In this document: positions 36,183 through 45,306 of the stretch, piece after piece
Numbering within the stretch: position 1 is the stretch's first letter
Layout of the letters: each line of letters starts with the position of its first letter
Source: Litorimonas haliclonae
Lineage (GTDB): Bacteria; Pseudomonadota; Alphaproteobacteria; Caulobacterales; Maricaulaceae
Length of the DNA stretch: 64,000 nt
Assembly: GCF_965138505.1 (NCBI RefSeq)
Contig: NZ_CBCSCO010000003.1
Location: 62,001-126,000, forward strand
Reading direction: 5' to 3'
Position numbers and translations under genes: made by a program
Notes under the pieces: model-generated
Seen by the model: the letters and a program-made list of their open reading frames with translations, nothing else
The model's database searches: none
Told to the model about the DNA's origin: nothing

Positions 36183-36737
36183 TTAATCCTCAAGCGGGTC
36201 TTTCCCCTCAGCGGCTCTGCGTTTGCGCCACCAAATGAGAGAGCCAAAGATCGCAATCAAGGTAAGAGCGGCCACGGGCATAATCACCTCAAGTTTATCT
36301 CCAACTGCTTTGCCTAGGTAGTGGCAGAGCGTGAAGATTATGATCGTGTATAAAGTAGCGGTAAAAGCGATAAAGAGGCAGTATCTGACGTAGGAAACAT
36401 TGAAATATCCACAGGCCACATAGGCCGGGACACGCGCCAGAGGAAGGAAACGAGCGCCCAATAGAGTGAAAAAGAGGTGGCGCTGCACCTTATCCTGTAA
36501 ATTGGCAACATGCTTTTTTTCAGCAAAGGCTCTGGCGTGAGGGTTTTTCAACGCGGCCCAACCGATCCAGTATTTCCAAACATCGGAAAGAATCAAACCG
36601 ATGAGTATGACGATAAAAATAGTCGGGAAGTGTTGAGGCTTAGACGCGGATAGAGTGGCGGCAGCCAGTACGGCTGCGTCTTCTTGAACAAAGGGACCTG
36701 CGGCAATGCCGAGATATAAGAGCCAGCTGGGTTCCAT
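36183..36737 (-). CDS. DedA family (SNARE-associated/VTT) membrane protein
   Basis: Inner-membrane protein of the DedA/VTT family, related to lipid scramblases and implicated in undecaprenyl phosphate or phosphatidylethanolamine recycling and membrane-potential maintenance. The 184 residues contain VQEDAAVLAAATL near the start, where the E and D residues match DedA function, the GWAALKNPHARAF segment, and the family arginine in LGARFLPLARVPAYVACGY. Four or five membrane segments are predicted. It stands alone, convergent with the Mla operon and divergent from tig. Confidence 0.85.
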   Translation of the reverse strand: MEPSWLLYLGIAAGPFVQEDAAVLAAATLSASKPQHFPTIFIVILIGLILSDVWKYWIGWAALKNPHARAFAEKKHVANLQDKVQRHLFFTLLGARFLPLARVPAYVACGYFNVSYVRYCLFIAFTATLYTIIIFTLCHYLGKAVGDKLEVIMPVAALTLIAIFGSLIWWRKRRAAEGKDPLED

Positions 36738-36955
36738 CGCAAAACAGTCTTTAGATTAAAGGGGTTGAGAAAAGTTTGAGCGTACATTCTTCTAACGCTG
36801 AAATTAAGCACGTTTCAAGCGTAAGCTGCCATTGCAAGATGGGAGTCTCCGTGACATAAGGCGCGAAATTTTAACCCCTGACCCGGGGCGGCGAAGCTAT
36901 GTGCCTTATGGCTAGCGGGCCTGCACCCGACATTGACACAGGATGGATGTCCGTC

Positions 36956-38296
36956 ATGCAAATCAAAGAAGTAAAAACCGAAGGCCTGAGCTACACCTAT
37001 GCGGTGACAGTTCCCAAAGAGGACCTGTCTGCCAAGCTAGATGCCAAAATCAAGGAAATGCAGCCGCAAGTCTCTCTTAAAGGCTTCCGCCCTGGTAAAG
37101 TCCCGGCATCCCACATCAAAAAAATGTTCGGCCAATCTATCATGAAAGATATTGTCGAAGAGACCGTCAATGAAACGTCTCAAAAAGCAATCAATGACAA
37201 TAAAATCCGCCCTGCTGGTCAGCCAAAAATTGATCTTCGTGCAAACGGCGAGGAAGTTACAAAAGGCACCGCGGATTTAGAATATCAATTGACCGTCGAA
37301 TCAATCCCTGACTTCGAACCCGTTGATCCAGCTACTCTTAAATTCACACGTCTGAAATACGAAGCCTCAGATGCGGATATGGAAGAGCGTTTGGCTGAGC
37401 TGGGTAAAGGGCAGAAGACTTACAAGAAAAAAGCTAAAACAGCTAAAGCCAAAAAAGACGATGCAGTCTTGATTGATTTTGTTGGCACAATTGACGGCGA
37501 AGCTTTTGAGGGCGGCGCCATGGAAGGTCATCAACTGGTTATCGGTTCCGGTAGTTTCATTCCGGGATTTGAAGAGCAGCTTATCGGCGCTAAAGCCGGC
37601 GACGAGCTGGACGTAAAAGTCACGTTCCCCAAAGAATATCAGGCCGCTGACTTGGCAGGTAAAGAAGCTGTCTTTGCGACGAAAGTCCACGAAGTCCAGG
37701 GCGCGAAAGATGCCGAGATTGACGATGATTTTGCCAAGAACTTTGGTCTTGATGATCTGGACGCACTCAAGGACGCTGTCAAAAAGCAGTATGAGTCCGA
37801 ACTCGACATGCAGTCTCGCATGAAACTTAAGCGCGCCATTCTTGACGAACTTGACAAAAAGCACAGCTTTGATCTTCCACCAAACATGGTTGAAGCCGAG
37901 TTTGAAAATATCTGGAATCAGGTGAAGGCCGAGAAAGAGGCCGGACAACTGGACGAAGACGACGCCAAGAAAACTGATAAACAGTTAGAAAAAGACTACC
38001 GCAAGATTGCGGAACGCCGCGTACGATTAGGTCTGGTTCTGGCTGAAATGGGCCAAAAGGCCGAAGTTCAAATCACCAATGAAGAGCTTCAGCAGGCTAT
38101 GATCGCCGAAGCGCGTCAATATCCGGGTCAGGAACAGCAAGTTGTTGAGTTTTACCAGAAAAACCCGAATGCGATCGCTCAACTCCGCGCCCCAATCTAT
38201 GAAGAAAAAGTTGTCGACCTGATCATCGACAAAGCCGAAGTCAAAGATAAAAAAGTTGATAAGGACGAGCTGTTCGAAGAAGACGACATGATCTAG
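36956..38296 (+). CDS. tig: Trigger factor
   Basis: Ribosome-associated chaperone with peptidyl-prolyl isomerase activity that meets nascent chains. The N-terminal ribosome-binding domain has the signature GFRPGKVP (about residues 42-49). The FKBP-like domain is around 160-245 (AVLIDFVGTIDGEAFEGGAMEGHQL), followed by the long helical C-terminal arms rich in Lys/Glu. The frame is open from 36899, but the ATG at 36956 (MQIKEV) gives the usual start and 446 residues, with AGGA about 12 bases before. A clear terminator follows. Confidence 0.95.
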   Translation: MQIKEVKTEGLSYTYAVTVPKEDLSAKLDAKIKEMQPQVSLKGFRPGKVPASHIKKMFGQSIMKDIVEETVNETSQKAINDNKIRPAGQPKIDLRANGEEVTKGTADLEYQLTVESIPDFEPVDPATLKFTRLKYEASDADMEERLAELGKGQKTYKKKAKTAKAKKDDAVLIDFVGTIDGEAFEGGAMEGHQLVIGSGSFIPGFEEQLIGAKAGDELDVKVTFPKEYQAADLAGKEAVFATKVHEVQGAKDAEIDDDFAKNFGLDDLDALKDAVKKQYESELDMQSRMKLKRAILDELDKKHSFDLPPNMVEAEFENIWNQVKAEKEAGQLDEDDAKKTDKQLEKDYRKIAERRVRLGLVLAEMGQKAEVQITNEELQQAMIAEARQYPGQEQQVVEFYQKNPNAIAQLRAPIYEEKVVDLIIDKAEVKDKKVDKDELFEEDDMI

Positions 38297-38346
38297 ATTT
38301 TCCAAACGCAGCTTAGGCTACGCTTGAGTTGATATGGATAAAGTCA

Positions 38347-38372
38347 AACCCGGCCTTGTGCCGGGTTTTTTG
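38347..38372 (+). terminator. Rho-independent terminator after tig
   Basis: AACCCGGC (38347-38354) pairs perfectly with GCCGGGTT (38360-38367) around a five-base loop and is followed by a run of T (38366-38371). It lies about 50 bases after the trigger factor stop. Confidence 0.85.
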
Positions 38373-38474
38373 TTTTAGGGTCAAGTGAGTTCCTGCTTTT
38401 GATAGAAGAAGCCGAAATAACAAATTTTCAGCTCACCGATGCGCAAATGTAGGGACAACTTGGTTCCTTTCATA

Positions 38475-39620
38475 ATGCCAGATAAGACAGTTCATATGAG
38501 CGCTGCCCCTTTTGAAATTTTCCTGTCGACCTCTCCGGGGTTAGAAGAGTTATTGCTTCAAGAAGTGAAAGAGGCAGGATTTAACAATCCCAAAGCGACG
38601 GCTGGCGGCATCACTATTTCTGGGGATTGGGAAGATGTCTGGCGCGCCAATTTGAGCCTGCGCGGCGCTTCAAAAGTCCTCGCCCGAATTGGAGAGTTTC
38701 GTGCCTTTCATCTGGCGCAGTTAGACAAGCGTGCGCGCAAATTTCCTTGGGAAGACACGCTGACCTCCGGCTCAAAAGTAAAAGTTGAAGTCAGCACGAA
38801 TAAGAAAAGTAAAATCTATCACGCCGGCGCGGCCGAGGAGCGCATAGAACGCGCCATATCCGAAGGGTTTGGCGCAGAGATTGTCGACTCCAAACAGGAC
38901 GCCGATATCGTCATTAAAACGCGTATTGACCGTAACAATGTGATTCTATCAGTAAATACGTCAGGGCAGGGGCTCCATAAGCGCGGTTATAAGCAAGCCA
39001 TGGGCAAGGCGCCGATGCGCGAAACTATGGCGGCGCTTTGTTTGCGAGGGTGCGGTTTCAAGGGCGATGAACCAGTTCTCGATCCTATGTGCGGTTCAGG
39101 AACGTTTCTTATTGAGGCCGCAGAAACCTCAGCAGGTCTCTTGCCGGGTCGTAGCCGGTCTTTCGCATTTGAAAAGCTTGCGACTTATGACGCAGAAAGG
39201 GTGGATAAACTCAAGGCGGAAAAACCTCGTTTGGATGTGAAGCACCATTTCTATGGCTCTGACCGCAATGTGAAAGTCATTGAATTCGCGAATGAAAATG
39301 CAGCACGGGCCGGGGTGACGCAGCATTGCACCTTCTCGCCGATGCCGCTGACTGCGCTTGAACGACCGGACGGGCCGCCGGGGTTGGTCATTGTCAATCC
39401 GCCTTATGGCGCCCGAGTCGGCAAGAAAAAAGATTTGTTCGCGCTTTATAATAGCTTCGGTCAAATCATGCAGGAAAAGTTCCAGGGCTGGCGTGTTGGA
39501 ATGATCACATCGGATACGAATTTAGCGCAAGCCACGAACCTGCCCTGGCTTCCGACCGACGCGCCGATTAATCATGGCGGGTTGCGGGTAAAACTGTTTA
39601 AAACAAGGGTGCTAAAGTGA
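38475..39620 (+). CDS. THUMP-domain 23S rRNA guanine-N2 methyltransferase (RlmL-like)
   Basis: SAM-dependent RNA methyltransferase related to the N-terminal half of E. coli RlmL, which makes m2G2445 in 23S rRNA. It has an N-terminal ferredoxin-like and THUMP region (about residues 5-150, with STSPGLEELLLQEV) and a C-terminal Rossmann methyltransferase with DPMCGSGTFLIEAA (SAM-binding) and NPPYGAR (catalytic). It lacks the RlmK half of the fused E. coli protein. ATGs at 38475 and 38496 are both possible; the frame runs further upstream to 38439. It overlaps the next gene by four bases. Confidence 0.88.
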   Translation: MPDKTVHMSAAPFEIFLSTSPGLEELLLQEVKEAGFNNPKATAGGITISGDWEDVWRANLSLRGASKVLARIGEFRAFHLAQLDKRARKFPWEDTLTSGSKVKVEVSTNKKSKIYHAGAAEERIERAISEGFGAEIVDSKQDADIVIKTRIDRNNVILSVNTSGQGLHKRGYKQAMGKAPMRETMAALCLRGCGFKGDEPVLDPMCGSGTFLIEAAETSAGLLPGRSRSFAFEKLATYDAERVDKLKAEKPRLDVKHHFYGSDRNVKVIEFANENAARAGVTQHCTFSPMPLTALERPDGPPGLVIVNPPYGARVGKKKDLFALYNSFGQIMQEKFQGWRVGMITSDTNLAQATNLPWLPTDAPINHGGLRVKLFKTRVLK

Positions 39621-40174
39621 TTGTTGAGGTGAAACGATCCGCAAGGCTATCTGCGAAAGAACGGCGTTCGCGCCTGAATATACCCGGGGCGTCAATAGAA
39701 TTGATACGTCATTTTCCAGTAGGTTTGTTTCGAGGAAGTGTTGTTGGAGGCTATTGTCCCATGGGTCAGGAAATAGATCCACTACCATTGATGGAGGCTA
39801 TAGAAGAAACGGGTTGTGAGCTTGCCTTACCCGTCACGCCACCTATGGGACAGGCGTTGAGCTTCCGCAAATATAAGAAAAATGATATTTTGATAAAAGG
39901 TTTGTTTGGTACGACTGAGCCTGAGGGGCATCAGGAAATCATCGTCCCGAACCTACTTCTCGTTCCGCTCCTTGCGTTTACGCCTGAGGGGGAACGGCTG
40001 GGGTATGGCGGCGGATATTATGACCGAACTCTCGCCAAACTTCGCGCAGAAGGTGACGTTTTTGCTTGCGGCGTGGCTTATGCTGGGCAAGAGGTGCCGG
40101 ACCTGCCGACAGATGAACATGATCAGCCCTTGGACGGTATATTGACGGAACAGTTTTTTAGGATCTTTGCATGA
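39617..40174 (+). CDS. 5-formyltetrahydrofolate cyclo-ligase
   Basis: Recycles 5-formyl-THF to 5,10-methenyl-THF with ATP. The signature PEGERLGYGGGYYDRTLAKL (about residues 122-141), binding ATP phosphate, is intact. The catalytic-region GTTEPEG is upstream, where many relatives have GIPEP. The 185 residues are normal. The start is GTG at 39617, inside the end of the methyltransferase gene, and its own end overlaps ymdB by four bases. In many alphaproteobacteria this gene follows zapA and 6S RNA; neither is seen here. Confidence 0.92.
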   Translation: MIVEVKRSARLSAKERRSRLNIPGASIELIRHFPVGLFRGSVVGGYCPMGQEIDPLPLMEAIEETGCELALPVTPPMGQALSFRKYKKNDILIKGLFGTTEPEGHQEIIVPNLLLVPLLAFTPEGERLGYGGGYYDRTLAKLRAEGDVFACGVAYAGQEVPDLPTDEHDQPLDGILTEQFFRIFA

Positions 40175-40980
40175 AATTTGCCTTTTTCGGAGATGTCGTC
40201 GGACGCGCCGGGCGCAACGCCGTCACGCGCCACCTTCCGCATGTGCGCTCTAAACTCGGCCTCGATGCCGTGGTTATTAACGCGGAAAATGCGGCGGGCG
40301 GTTTCGGAATAACGCGGGCGACGGCGGATGAGTTGTTCGAGGCAGGCGCGGACGTGCTCACTCTGGGCAATCACAGTTTTGACCAAGCGCAGGGGATTAG
40401 CGTCATTGAAAATGAAGAGCGGCTTCTGCGTCCTTGTAACTATCCCGTGGGTCAGGTGCCGGGACGCGGCGCCGGACTGTTCAATGTGAAGGGCTATAAC
40501 TTCCTCGTTATAAATGTGCATGGCCGGGTGTTTATGGATGCGCTGGATGACCCTTTTATTGGGGTTGAGCGAGAGCTATCCGCCGCGCCGCTCGGCGATG
40601 TCGCGGATGCCGTCTTGGTGGATATTCACGCTGAAGCCACCTCAGAAAAGGCGGCGATGGGGTATTTTTGTGACGGTCGGGCCTCGCTTGTGGTGGGAAC
40701 GCATCAGCATGTCCCGACGGCCGATGCGCGAATTCTGCCGGAGGGGACGGCTTTTCAGACAGATGCCGGCATGTGCGGAGATTATAATTCCATAATAGGG
40801 ATGGAAGTCGAAGAACCGCTGCGGCGATTTACGACTCGTATTAAAGGGGGCCGCTTTACGCCGGCTTCGGGAGACGGAACCCTGTGCGGCGTCTATGTGG
40901 AGACAGACGGGAAAGGCCTGGCAAAAACGGTCAGCCCAATACGTATTGGCGGGCAACTCTCCGAAATTATACCTTCCTAA
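40171..40980 (+). CDS. YmdB-type metallophosphoesterase
   Basis: Calcineurin-like phosphoesterase of the TIGR00282/YmdB family; B. subtilis YmdB hydrolyses cyclic nucleotides in vitro and affects biofilm formation. Residues for two metals are recognisable: FFGDVVG at the start (D), VINAENAAGG (N/E), LGNHSFD (N-H), VDIHAEATSEK (H) and GTHQHVPTAD (two H). The 269 residues match. It overlaps the cyclo-ligase gene by four bases; coaD follows after 42 bases. Confidence 0.92.
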   Translation: MKFAFFGDVVGRAGRNAVTRHLPHVRSKLGLDAVVINAENAAGGFGITRATADELFEAGADVLTLGNHSFDQAQGISVIENEERLLRPCNYPVGQVPGRGAGLFNVKGYNFLVINVHGRVFMDALDDPFIGVERELSAAPLGDVADAVLVDIHAEATSEKAAMGYFCDGRASLVVGTHQHVPTADARILPEGTAFQTDAGMCGDYNSIIGMEVEEPLRRFTTRIKGGRFTPASGDGTLCGVYVETDGKGLAKTVSPIRIGGQLSEIIPS

Positions 40981-41022
40981 ACTATTTGTTTAAAAGCTCA
41001 CTTGCTTTGTTATAACGCTTTC

Positions 41023-41526
41023 ATGACACATAACGCCAAACACCGAACTGCCCTGTATCCCGGAACATTTGATCCGATGACCCTGGGGCATTTGGATATT
41101 CTGAAACGGGCGAGTCGCTTGTGTGACCGCCTGGTTGTCGGCGTGGCCATAAACCGATCAAAAAACCCGCTTTTTCCGCTTAGTGAACGGGTGGAGATGG
41201 TCGAGAATGTTGTGGAGCCGTTTCGGGATCGCATTGAGGTAGAGGTCCTGCCGTTCGAAGGCCTACTGATACATTTCGTTGAAAATGTCGGCGCCAATAT
41301 GATAGTGCGCGGCCTACGCGCCGTTTCGGATTTCGAATATGAATTCCAGATGGCGGGAATGAATGATCGTTTAAACCCGGATATTGAAACTGTATTTCTC
41401 ATGGCTGACCCGCAGTTCCAAACTATTGCGTCCCGCCTTGTGAAAGAAATCGCCCGCCTTGGCGGTGATGTTTCGCAGTTTGTTACCCCCGAAGTTGAGC
41501 TTCGCTTGAAGGATAAATTTACATGA
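41023..41526 (+). CDS. coaD: Phosphopantetheine adenylyltransferase
   Basis: Fourth step of coenzyme A synthesis, joining 4'-phosphopantetheine to AMP from ATP. The HxGH-type nucleotide motif is GTFDPMTLGHLDIL (T/xxGH form), and the KxxxK-like SxxER region follows, then VRGLRAVSDFEYEFQMAGMN, which is diagnostic. The ATG at 41023 gives 167 residues, the usual length; a TTG at 41002 would add seven residues without a match. The end overlaps the next gene by four bases. Confidence 0.95.
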   Translation: MTHNAKHRTALYPGTFDPMTLGHLDILKRASRLCDRLVVGVAINRSKNPLFPLSERVEMVENVVEPFRDRIEVEVLPFEGLLIHFVENVGANMIVRGLRAVSDFEYEFQMAGMNDRLNPDIETVFLMADPQFQTIASRLVKEIARLGGDVSQFVTPEVELRLKDKFT

Positions 41527-42431
41527 TGAAACATGTTACAACAGCTTTGGCTTTTTCACTCGCTATGCCACTGGCAATGTTGGGGACGGCTTGTTCTGCG
41601 CAGGAAACCCCATCTGAAGCAACAAATTCGGCGGCCGAGGGCAGCAATGTTCCCTCTGATGCCTGGCGGAAAGTTGACCCTGAAAACCTTCTATTAATTG
41701 ATACAGCTTACGGCCTTATAGGCGTTGAGCTATATCCCGAGATTGCGCCCGCTCACGTGGAGCGGGTCAAAGCGCTCGCTCGCGCAGGTTTTTATGACAA
41801 TGTCCCATTCCACCGGGTGATTGAAGGTTTTATGAACCAGACCGGTGATGGATCGAATGGTGACGGAAGTGGGGATTCCGAGCTTCCAGATCTAAAGGGT
41901 AACTTTACGTTCCGGCGCGATGCCTCCATGCCCGTTACCTTGATTAGCGCGCGTCAGGACGGAGGGAAGTCCATAGATGTTGGATTTTATAAATCCTTAC
42001 CTGTCGCGTCCCAGCCTATGGCTCAGTCGATGTTGACAGCAGATGGGAAAGTGACAGCTTATGGGCTACACTGCAGAGGCGTGACGTCTATGGCTCGAAC
42101 AAGCGATCCGGATACTGCAAACAGCCAATTTTTTCTGATGCGCGATCGCGCCTCTCATCTCGATCAAGAATACACGATCTGGGGGAATACTGTCCTCGGA
42201 CATAAACACTTGCGTCGTTTCAAAGTTGGAACGGCTGGAGAAGCAGGTTTTGTTCCGGATCAAATGAATACCGTTCGTGTTGCCGCAGATTTGGCAGATG
42301 AAGTTCGCCCTGAGGCTTATGTCATGAAAACGAACCACCCAGCATTTCAAGCCTTTCTCAAAACCGAGGCAAAGTCCGACGGCACCTATCCGGATATCTG
42401 TGATATCTCTGTGCCGACAAAAACTGAATAA
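41523..42431 (+). CDS. Periplasmic cyclophilin-type peptidyl-prolyl isomerase, lipoprotein
   Basis: Cyclophilin exported as a lipoprotein (signal up to LGTAC with the lipobox). The domain shows VELYPEIAPAHVERVKALARAGFYDNVPFHRVIEGFMNQTGD and later MARTSDPDTANSQFFLM. The catalytic arginine in FHRVI is intact. About 80 residues of insertion lie between the two halves (about residues 118-195), a known feature of large alphaproteobacterial cyclophilins, and there is a C-terminal extension. It precedes the cytoplasmic ppiB-like gene, so two compartments are served by neighbouring paralogues. Confidence 0.9.
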   Translation: MMKHVTTALAFSLAMPLAMLGTACSAQETPSEATNSAAEGSNVPSDAWRKVDPENLLLIDTAYGLIGVELYPEIAPAHVERVKALARAGFYDNVPFHRVIEGFMNQTGDGSNGDGSGDSELPDLKGNFTFRRDASMPVTLISARQDGGKSIDVGFYKSLPVASQPMAQSMLTADGKVTAYGLHCRGVTSMARTSDPDTANSQFFLMRDRASHLDQEYTIWGNTVLGHKHLRRFKVGTAGEAGFVPDQMNTVRVAADLADEVRPEAYVMKTNHPAFQAFLKTEAKSDGTYPDICDISVPTKTE

Positions 42432-42476
42432 ATTCAAACTCTAAAGCTTATATTATCATAAGAAGAAAGTTCTCCT

Positions 42477-42941
42477 ATGTCCGATAAACTTATCATGACC
42501 GTCGATGCCAATGACGGAAAACCTGGTGATGTGACTATTTTGCTCCGTCCTGATCTTGCGCCGAAACATGTAGAGCAAATCACAACACTCGCCAAAGAAG
42601 GCTTTTATGACGGGCTGACCTTCCACCGGGTGATTGATGGCTTTATGGCTCAGGGTGGTTGCCCAGACGGCACTGGTATGGGCGGTGCAAAAAAGAATAT
42701 TCCGGCAGAATTTAACCGCCATCCTCATGTCGAAGGCGTTTGTTCCATGGCGCGGGCGCAAAACCCGAATTCCGCTTCTAGTCAGTTTTTCATCTGTTTG
42801 GACGAGGCCGGGTTCCTGGATGGCCAATACACAGTCTGGGGTGAAGTCGAAAGCGGGATGGATTTGATTCACGCCCTGCCCAAAGGCGAGCCGCCCCGTA
42901 TGCCAGGTAAAATCGTCAAAATGACGGTCGTTGAAGGCTAA
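42477..42941 (+). CDS. ppiB: Cytoplasmic cyclophilin-type peptidyl-prolyl isomerase
   Basis: Proline isomerase of 154 residues without a signal peptide. Key residues are in TFHRVIDGFMAQGGCPDGTGMGG (catalytic Arg), EGVCSMARAQNPNSASSQFFI (substrate-binding loop) and GQYTVWGEV. It is compact and lacks the insertion seen in the upstream paralogue. The ribosome site AGAAGAAAG precedes the ATG. queA follows after 20 bases. Confidence 0.93.
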   Translation: MSDKLIMTVDANDGKPGDVTILLRPDLAPKHVEQITTLAKEGFYDGLTFHRVIDGFMAQGGCPDGTGMGGAKKNIPAEFNRHPHVEGVCSMARAQNPNSASSQFFICLDEAGFLDGQYTVWGEVESGMDLIHALPKGEPPRMPGKIVKMTVVEG

Positions 42942-42961
42942 TATTTATAAGGCGATCCAAT

Positions 42962-44020
42962 ATGGACGTCTCTCTTTTTGATTTTACTCTGCCTGAGGCC
43001 GCAATTGCGTTGCGGCCAGCGGTTCCGCGCGACTCAGCCAAACTGCTCCAAGTCGGCGCAGGGGGAGAGTTTTCGGATCGTCACGTCTCTGACTTGCCGT
43101 CTCTTTTGCGCGCTGGAGATGTGCTGGTTCTGAATGAGACGAAAGTTTTCGCCGCTGCTTTAAAGGGCAAGCGCGCCGCGCGTGAGCATGGCGGCGGCGG
43201 CGCCGTAACGGTGGATGTGAATCTCCATACGCCCGTGGCAGATAATATCTGGCGGGCGTTTATTCGTCCGGCGAAACGGGTGCGGCCCGGTGATGTCCTT
43301 ACGTTCTCGAAAACTCTGACGGGGACTGTGACAGATAAGCAGGACGGAGGAGATGTTGGCCTTGTTTTAAAGGCTCAAGGCGATCTCATTGCGGAAATAA
43401 ACGCCGCCGGGGAGCCGCCTCTGCCGCCCTATATTGCGCGGAAACGTAAGCCGGACGAGCAGGACGTTAAAGACTATCAAACTGTTTACGCGAATGAGAC
43501 GGGATCTGTTGCCGCGCCGACGGCAGGACTTCATTTTACCGATACTGTTTTTGCAGCTTTGGCGGATAAGGGCGTGCAGATTGAACGCCTAACTTTACAT
43601 GTAGGCGCCGGGACGTTTCTGCCCGTCAAATCCGACGATACCTCCACCCATAAAATGCATTCTGAACGCTATTCGATTTCCCGTGAGACGGCGAAGAATT
43701 TGAATGACGCGAAATCAGAGCGAAGGCGGGTCATTGCTGTGGGGACGACTTCTTTGAGGGCATTGGAAAGTGCCTGCGATGAAAACGGTTTGATAGCAGA
43801 CGGGGCAACCGAAACGGATATATTTCTCACGCCCGGGTCAAAATTTAAGGTGGTTGACGGGCTAATGACGAATTTTCATTTGCCGAAATCTACTTTATTT
43901 ATGCTGGTAAGTGCTCTGGCCGGTCTCGACAGGATGCAAAAGGCTTATGCCCATGCGATAAAACACGATTACCGTTTTTATTCTTATGGCGATAGTAGCT
44001 TAATCTGGAAGGCGCAATAG
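42962..44020 (+). CDS. queA: S-adenosylmethionine:tRNA ribosyltransferase-isomerase QueA
   Basis: Penultimate step of queuosine formation in tRNA, adding an epoxycyclopentane from SAM to preQ1. It has FDFTLPEAAIALRPAVPRDSAKLL at the start, GDVLVLNETKVFAA, and GSVAAPTAGLHFTD, the usual QueA signature. The 352 residues are typical. Its TAG shares one base with the GTG start of tgt, so the two queuosine enzymes are coupled. Confidence 0.95.
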   Translation: MDVSLFDFTLPEAAIALRPAVPRDSAKLLQVGAGGEFSDRHVSDLPSLLRAGDVLVLNETKVFAAALKGKRAAREHGGGGAVTVDVNLHTPVADNIWRAFIRPAKRVRPGDVLTFSKTLTGTVTDKQDGGDVGLVLKAQGDLIAEINAAGEPPLPPYIARKRKPDEQDVKDYQTVYANETGSVAAPTAGLHFTDTVFAALADKGVQIERLTLHVGAGTFLPVKSDDTSTHKMHSERYSISRETAKNLNDAKSERRRVIAVGTTSLRALESACDENGLIADGATETDIFLTPGSKFKVVDGLMTNFHLPKSTLFMLVSALAGLDRMQKAYAHAIKHDYRFYSYGDSSLIWKAQ

Positions 44021-45144
44021 TGGCAATTTTCCCTTTTGATATTCACGCCTCCGAAGGCAAGGCTCGAACGGGTGTTTTGAAAACGCCGCGCGGAGACATT
44101 CGAACACCTGCCTTTATGCCTGTTGGGACGGCCGGAACGGTCAAAGGTGTTTATATGGACCAAGTGAAGGAGACCGGGGCCGATATTATATTGGGAAATA
44201 CCTATCATCTTATGCTTCGACCCGGTGCGGAACGGGTTAAAAAACTTGGTGGCCTTCATAAATTTGGAGGGTGGAGCGGCCCAATCCTGACCGATTCGGG
44301 TGGATTTCAGGTCTGGTCTCTCTCAAAACTCCGTAAGATGAGTGAAGAGGGCGTCGAGTTTCAGAGCCATTTGGACGGAAGTCGTCATATGCTTTCTCCG
44401 GAAAGATCGATAGAAATTCAGGCCGATCTGCTCGGTGCTGATATTTCGATGCAGCTGGACGAATGCACTGATTTTCCGTCGACACATGAGCAAGCTAAAA
44501 AATCCATGGAACTTTCTTTGCGGTGGGGAAAGCGTTCTTTGGCGGCGTTTGGAGACAGAAAAGACCAAACCCTCTTTGCCATTATCCAGGGGTCGATCTA
44601 TGAGGATTTACGGCAACGCTCTGCCGAGGCAAGTTTGAGTGAAACCACATCTGGCGGGTATGGCGGGTTTGCGATTGGCGGTTTGGCCGTCGGGGAGGGG
44701 CATGAGGCCATGTGTAATGTCCTAGAGTTCACCGTGCCGCATTTACCCGAGAGTCGCCCCCGCTATCTGATGGGAGTGGGCAAGCCTATTGATCTGGTCG
44801 AATCGGTGGCCCGGGGCGTCGATATGTTTGATTGTGTGATTCCTACACGGTCTGGAAGACATGGGCAGGTTTGGACGGATGAGGGCCCGTATAATATCAA
44901 AAGAGCAGAGTTTGCCGAGGATCAGGCGCCGCTCGATGGCTCAATAAAGTGTGAGGCGTCTCAAAGTTATTCTAAAGCCTACATCCATCATCTCATCCGC
45001 TCAAAAGAAATGTTGGGGGCTATGATTCTGAGTTGGCATAATATAGCTTATTTTGAGGACCTGATGGCTAGAATAAGGACTGCTATAGCAGAACAAAGGT
45101 TCAAAGACTTCGCAGATTCTTTCCGGAGTAATTGGAAAGGCTGA
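44020..45144 (+). CDS. tgt: tRNA-guanine transglycosylase
   Basis: Exchanges guanine 34 of GUN-anticodon tRNAs for preQ1. Catalytic aspartates are in LTDSGGFQVWSL (D) and FDCVIPTRSGRHGQVWT (nucleophile D). The zinc site is C-x-C-x2-C-x25-H near the end in most Tgt; here the sequence reads CEASQSYSKAYIHHLI, and the region just before (AEFAEDQAPLDGSIKCEAS) lacks the first two canonical cysteines. That departure is known in a subset of Tgt. The 374 residues are normal. It starts with GTG at 44020. Confidence 0.93.
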   Translation: MAIFPFDIHASEGKARTGVLKTPRGDIRTPAFMPVGTAGTVKGVYMDQVKETGADIILGNTYHLMLRPGAERVKKLGGLHKFGGWSGPILTDSGGFQVWSLSKLRKMSEEGVEFQSHLDGSRHMLSPERSIEIQADLLGADISMQLDECTDFPSTHEQAKKSMELSLRWGKRSLAAFGDRKDQTLFAIIQGSIYEDLRQRSAEASLSETTSGGYGGFAIGGLAVGEGHEAMCNVLEFTVPHLPESRPRYLMGVGKPIDLVESVARGVDMFDCVIPTRSGRHGQVWTDEGPYNIKRAEFAEDQAPLDGSIKCEASQSYSKAYIHHLIRSKEMLGAMILSWHNIAYFEDLMARIRTAIAEQRFKDFADSFRSNWKG

Positions 45145-45184
45145 TTTTGACTGAATTTGACGGGAAGAACCCACAGTTTGGGGC

Positions 45185-45213
45185 TTGACTGTCAAAACTG
45201 CCCCGCATAGGTA
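45185..45213 (+). promoter_or_regulatory. Probable promoter of tRNA-Lys
   Basis: TTGACT (45185-45190), a 17-base spacer and TAGGTA (45208-45213) lie 17 bases before the tRNA. The tRNA-His gene has the same arrangement (TTGAAT, 17 bases, TAGGTG), which supports both. Confidence 0.55.
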
Positions 45214-45230
45214 ACGCCACGCTTTGGAAA

Positions 45231-45306
45231 GCGCCCATAGCTCAGTTGGTAGAGCGCCTCACTTTTAATGAGGATGTCCACGGTTCGAGTCCGTGTGGGC
45301 GTACCA
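45231..45306 (+). tRNA. tRNA-Lys (anticodon UUU)
   Basis: The cloverleaf is complete: acceptor GCGCCCA/TGGGCGT (first pair G-U), D arm with CTCAGTTGGTAGAG, anticodon stem CCTCA/TGAGG with loop CTTTTAA (anticodon TTT), T arm with GGTTCGAGTCC. The discriminator is A and the CCA end is encoded (45304-45306). It lies downstream of tgt and upstream of the OmpA genes. Confidence 0.97.

Noticed and set aside
36741..36955. Extended trigger factor start at 36899 or a tRNA before tig
   Set aside because: Family N-terminus begins at MQIKEV (36956); no cloverleaf can be drawn in the upstream gap.
37367..37948. Reverse-strand frame rich in Phe/Leu opposite trigger factor
   Set aside because: The composition arises from the Lys/Glu/Asp-rich forward codons of tig; no ribosome site or homology.
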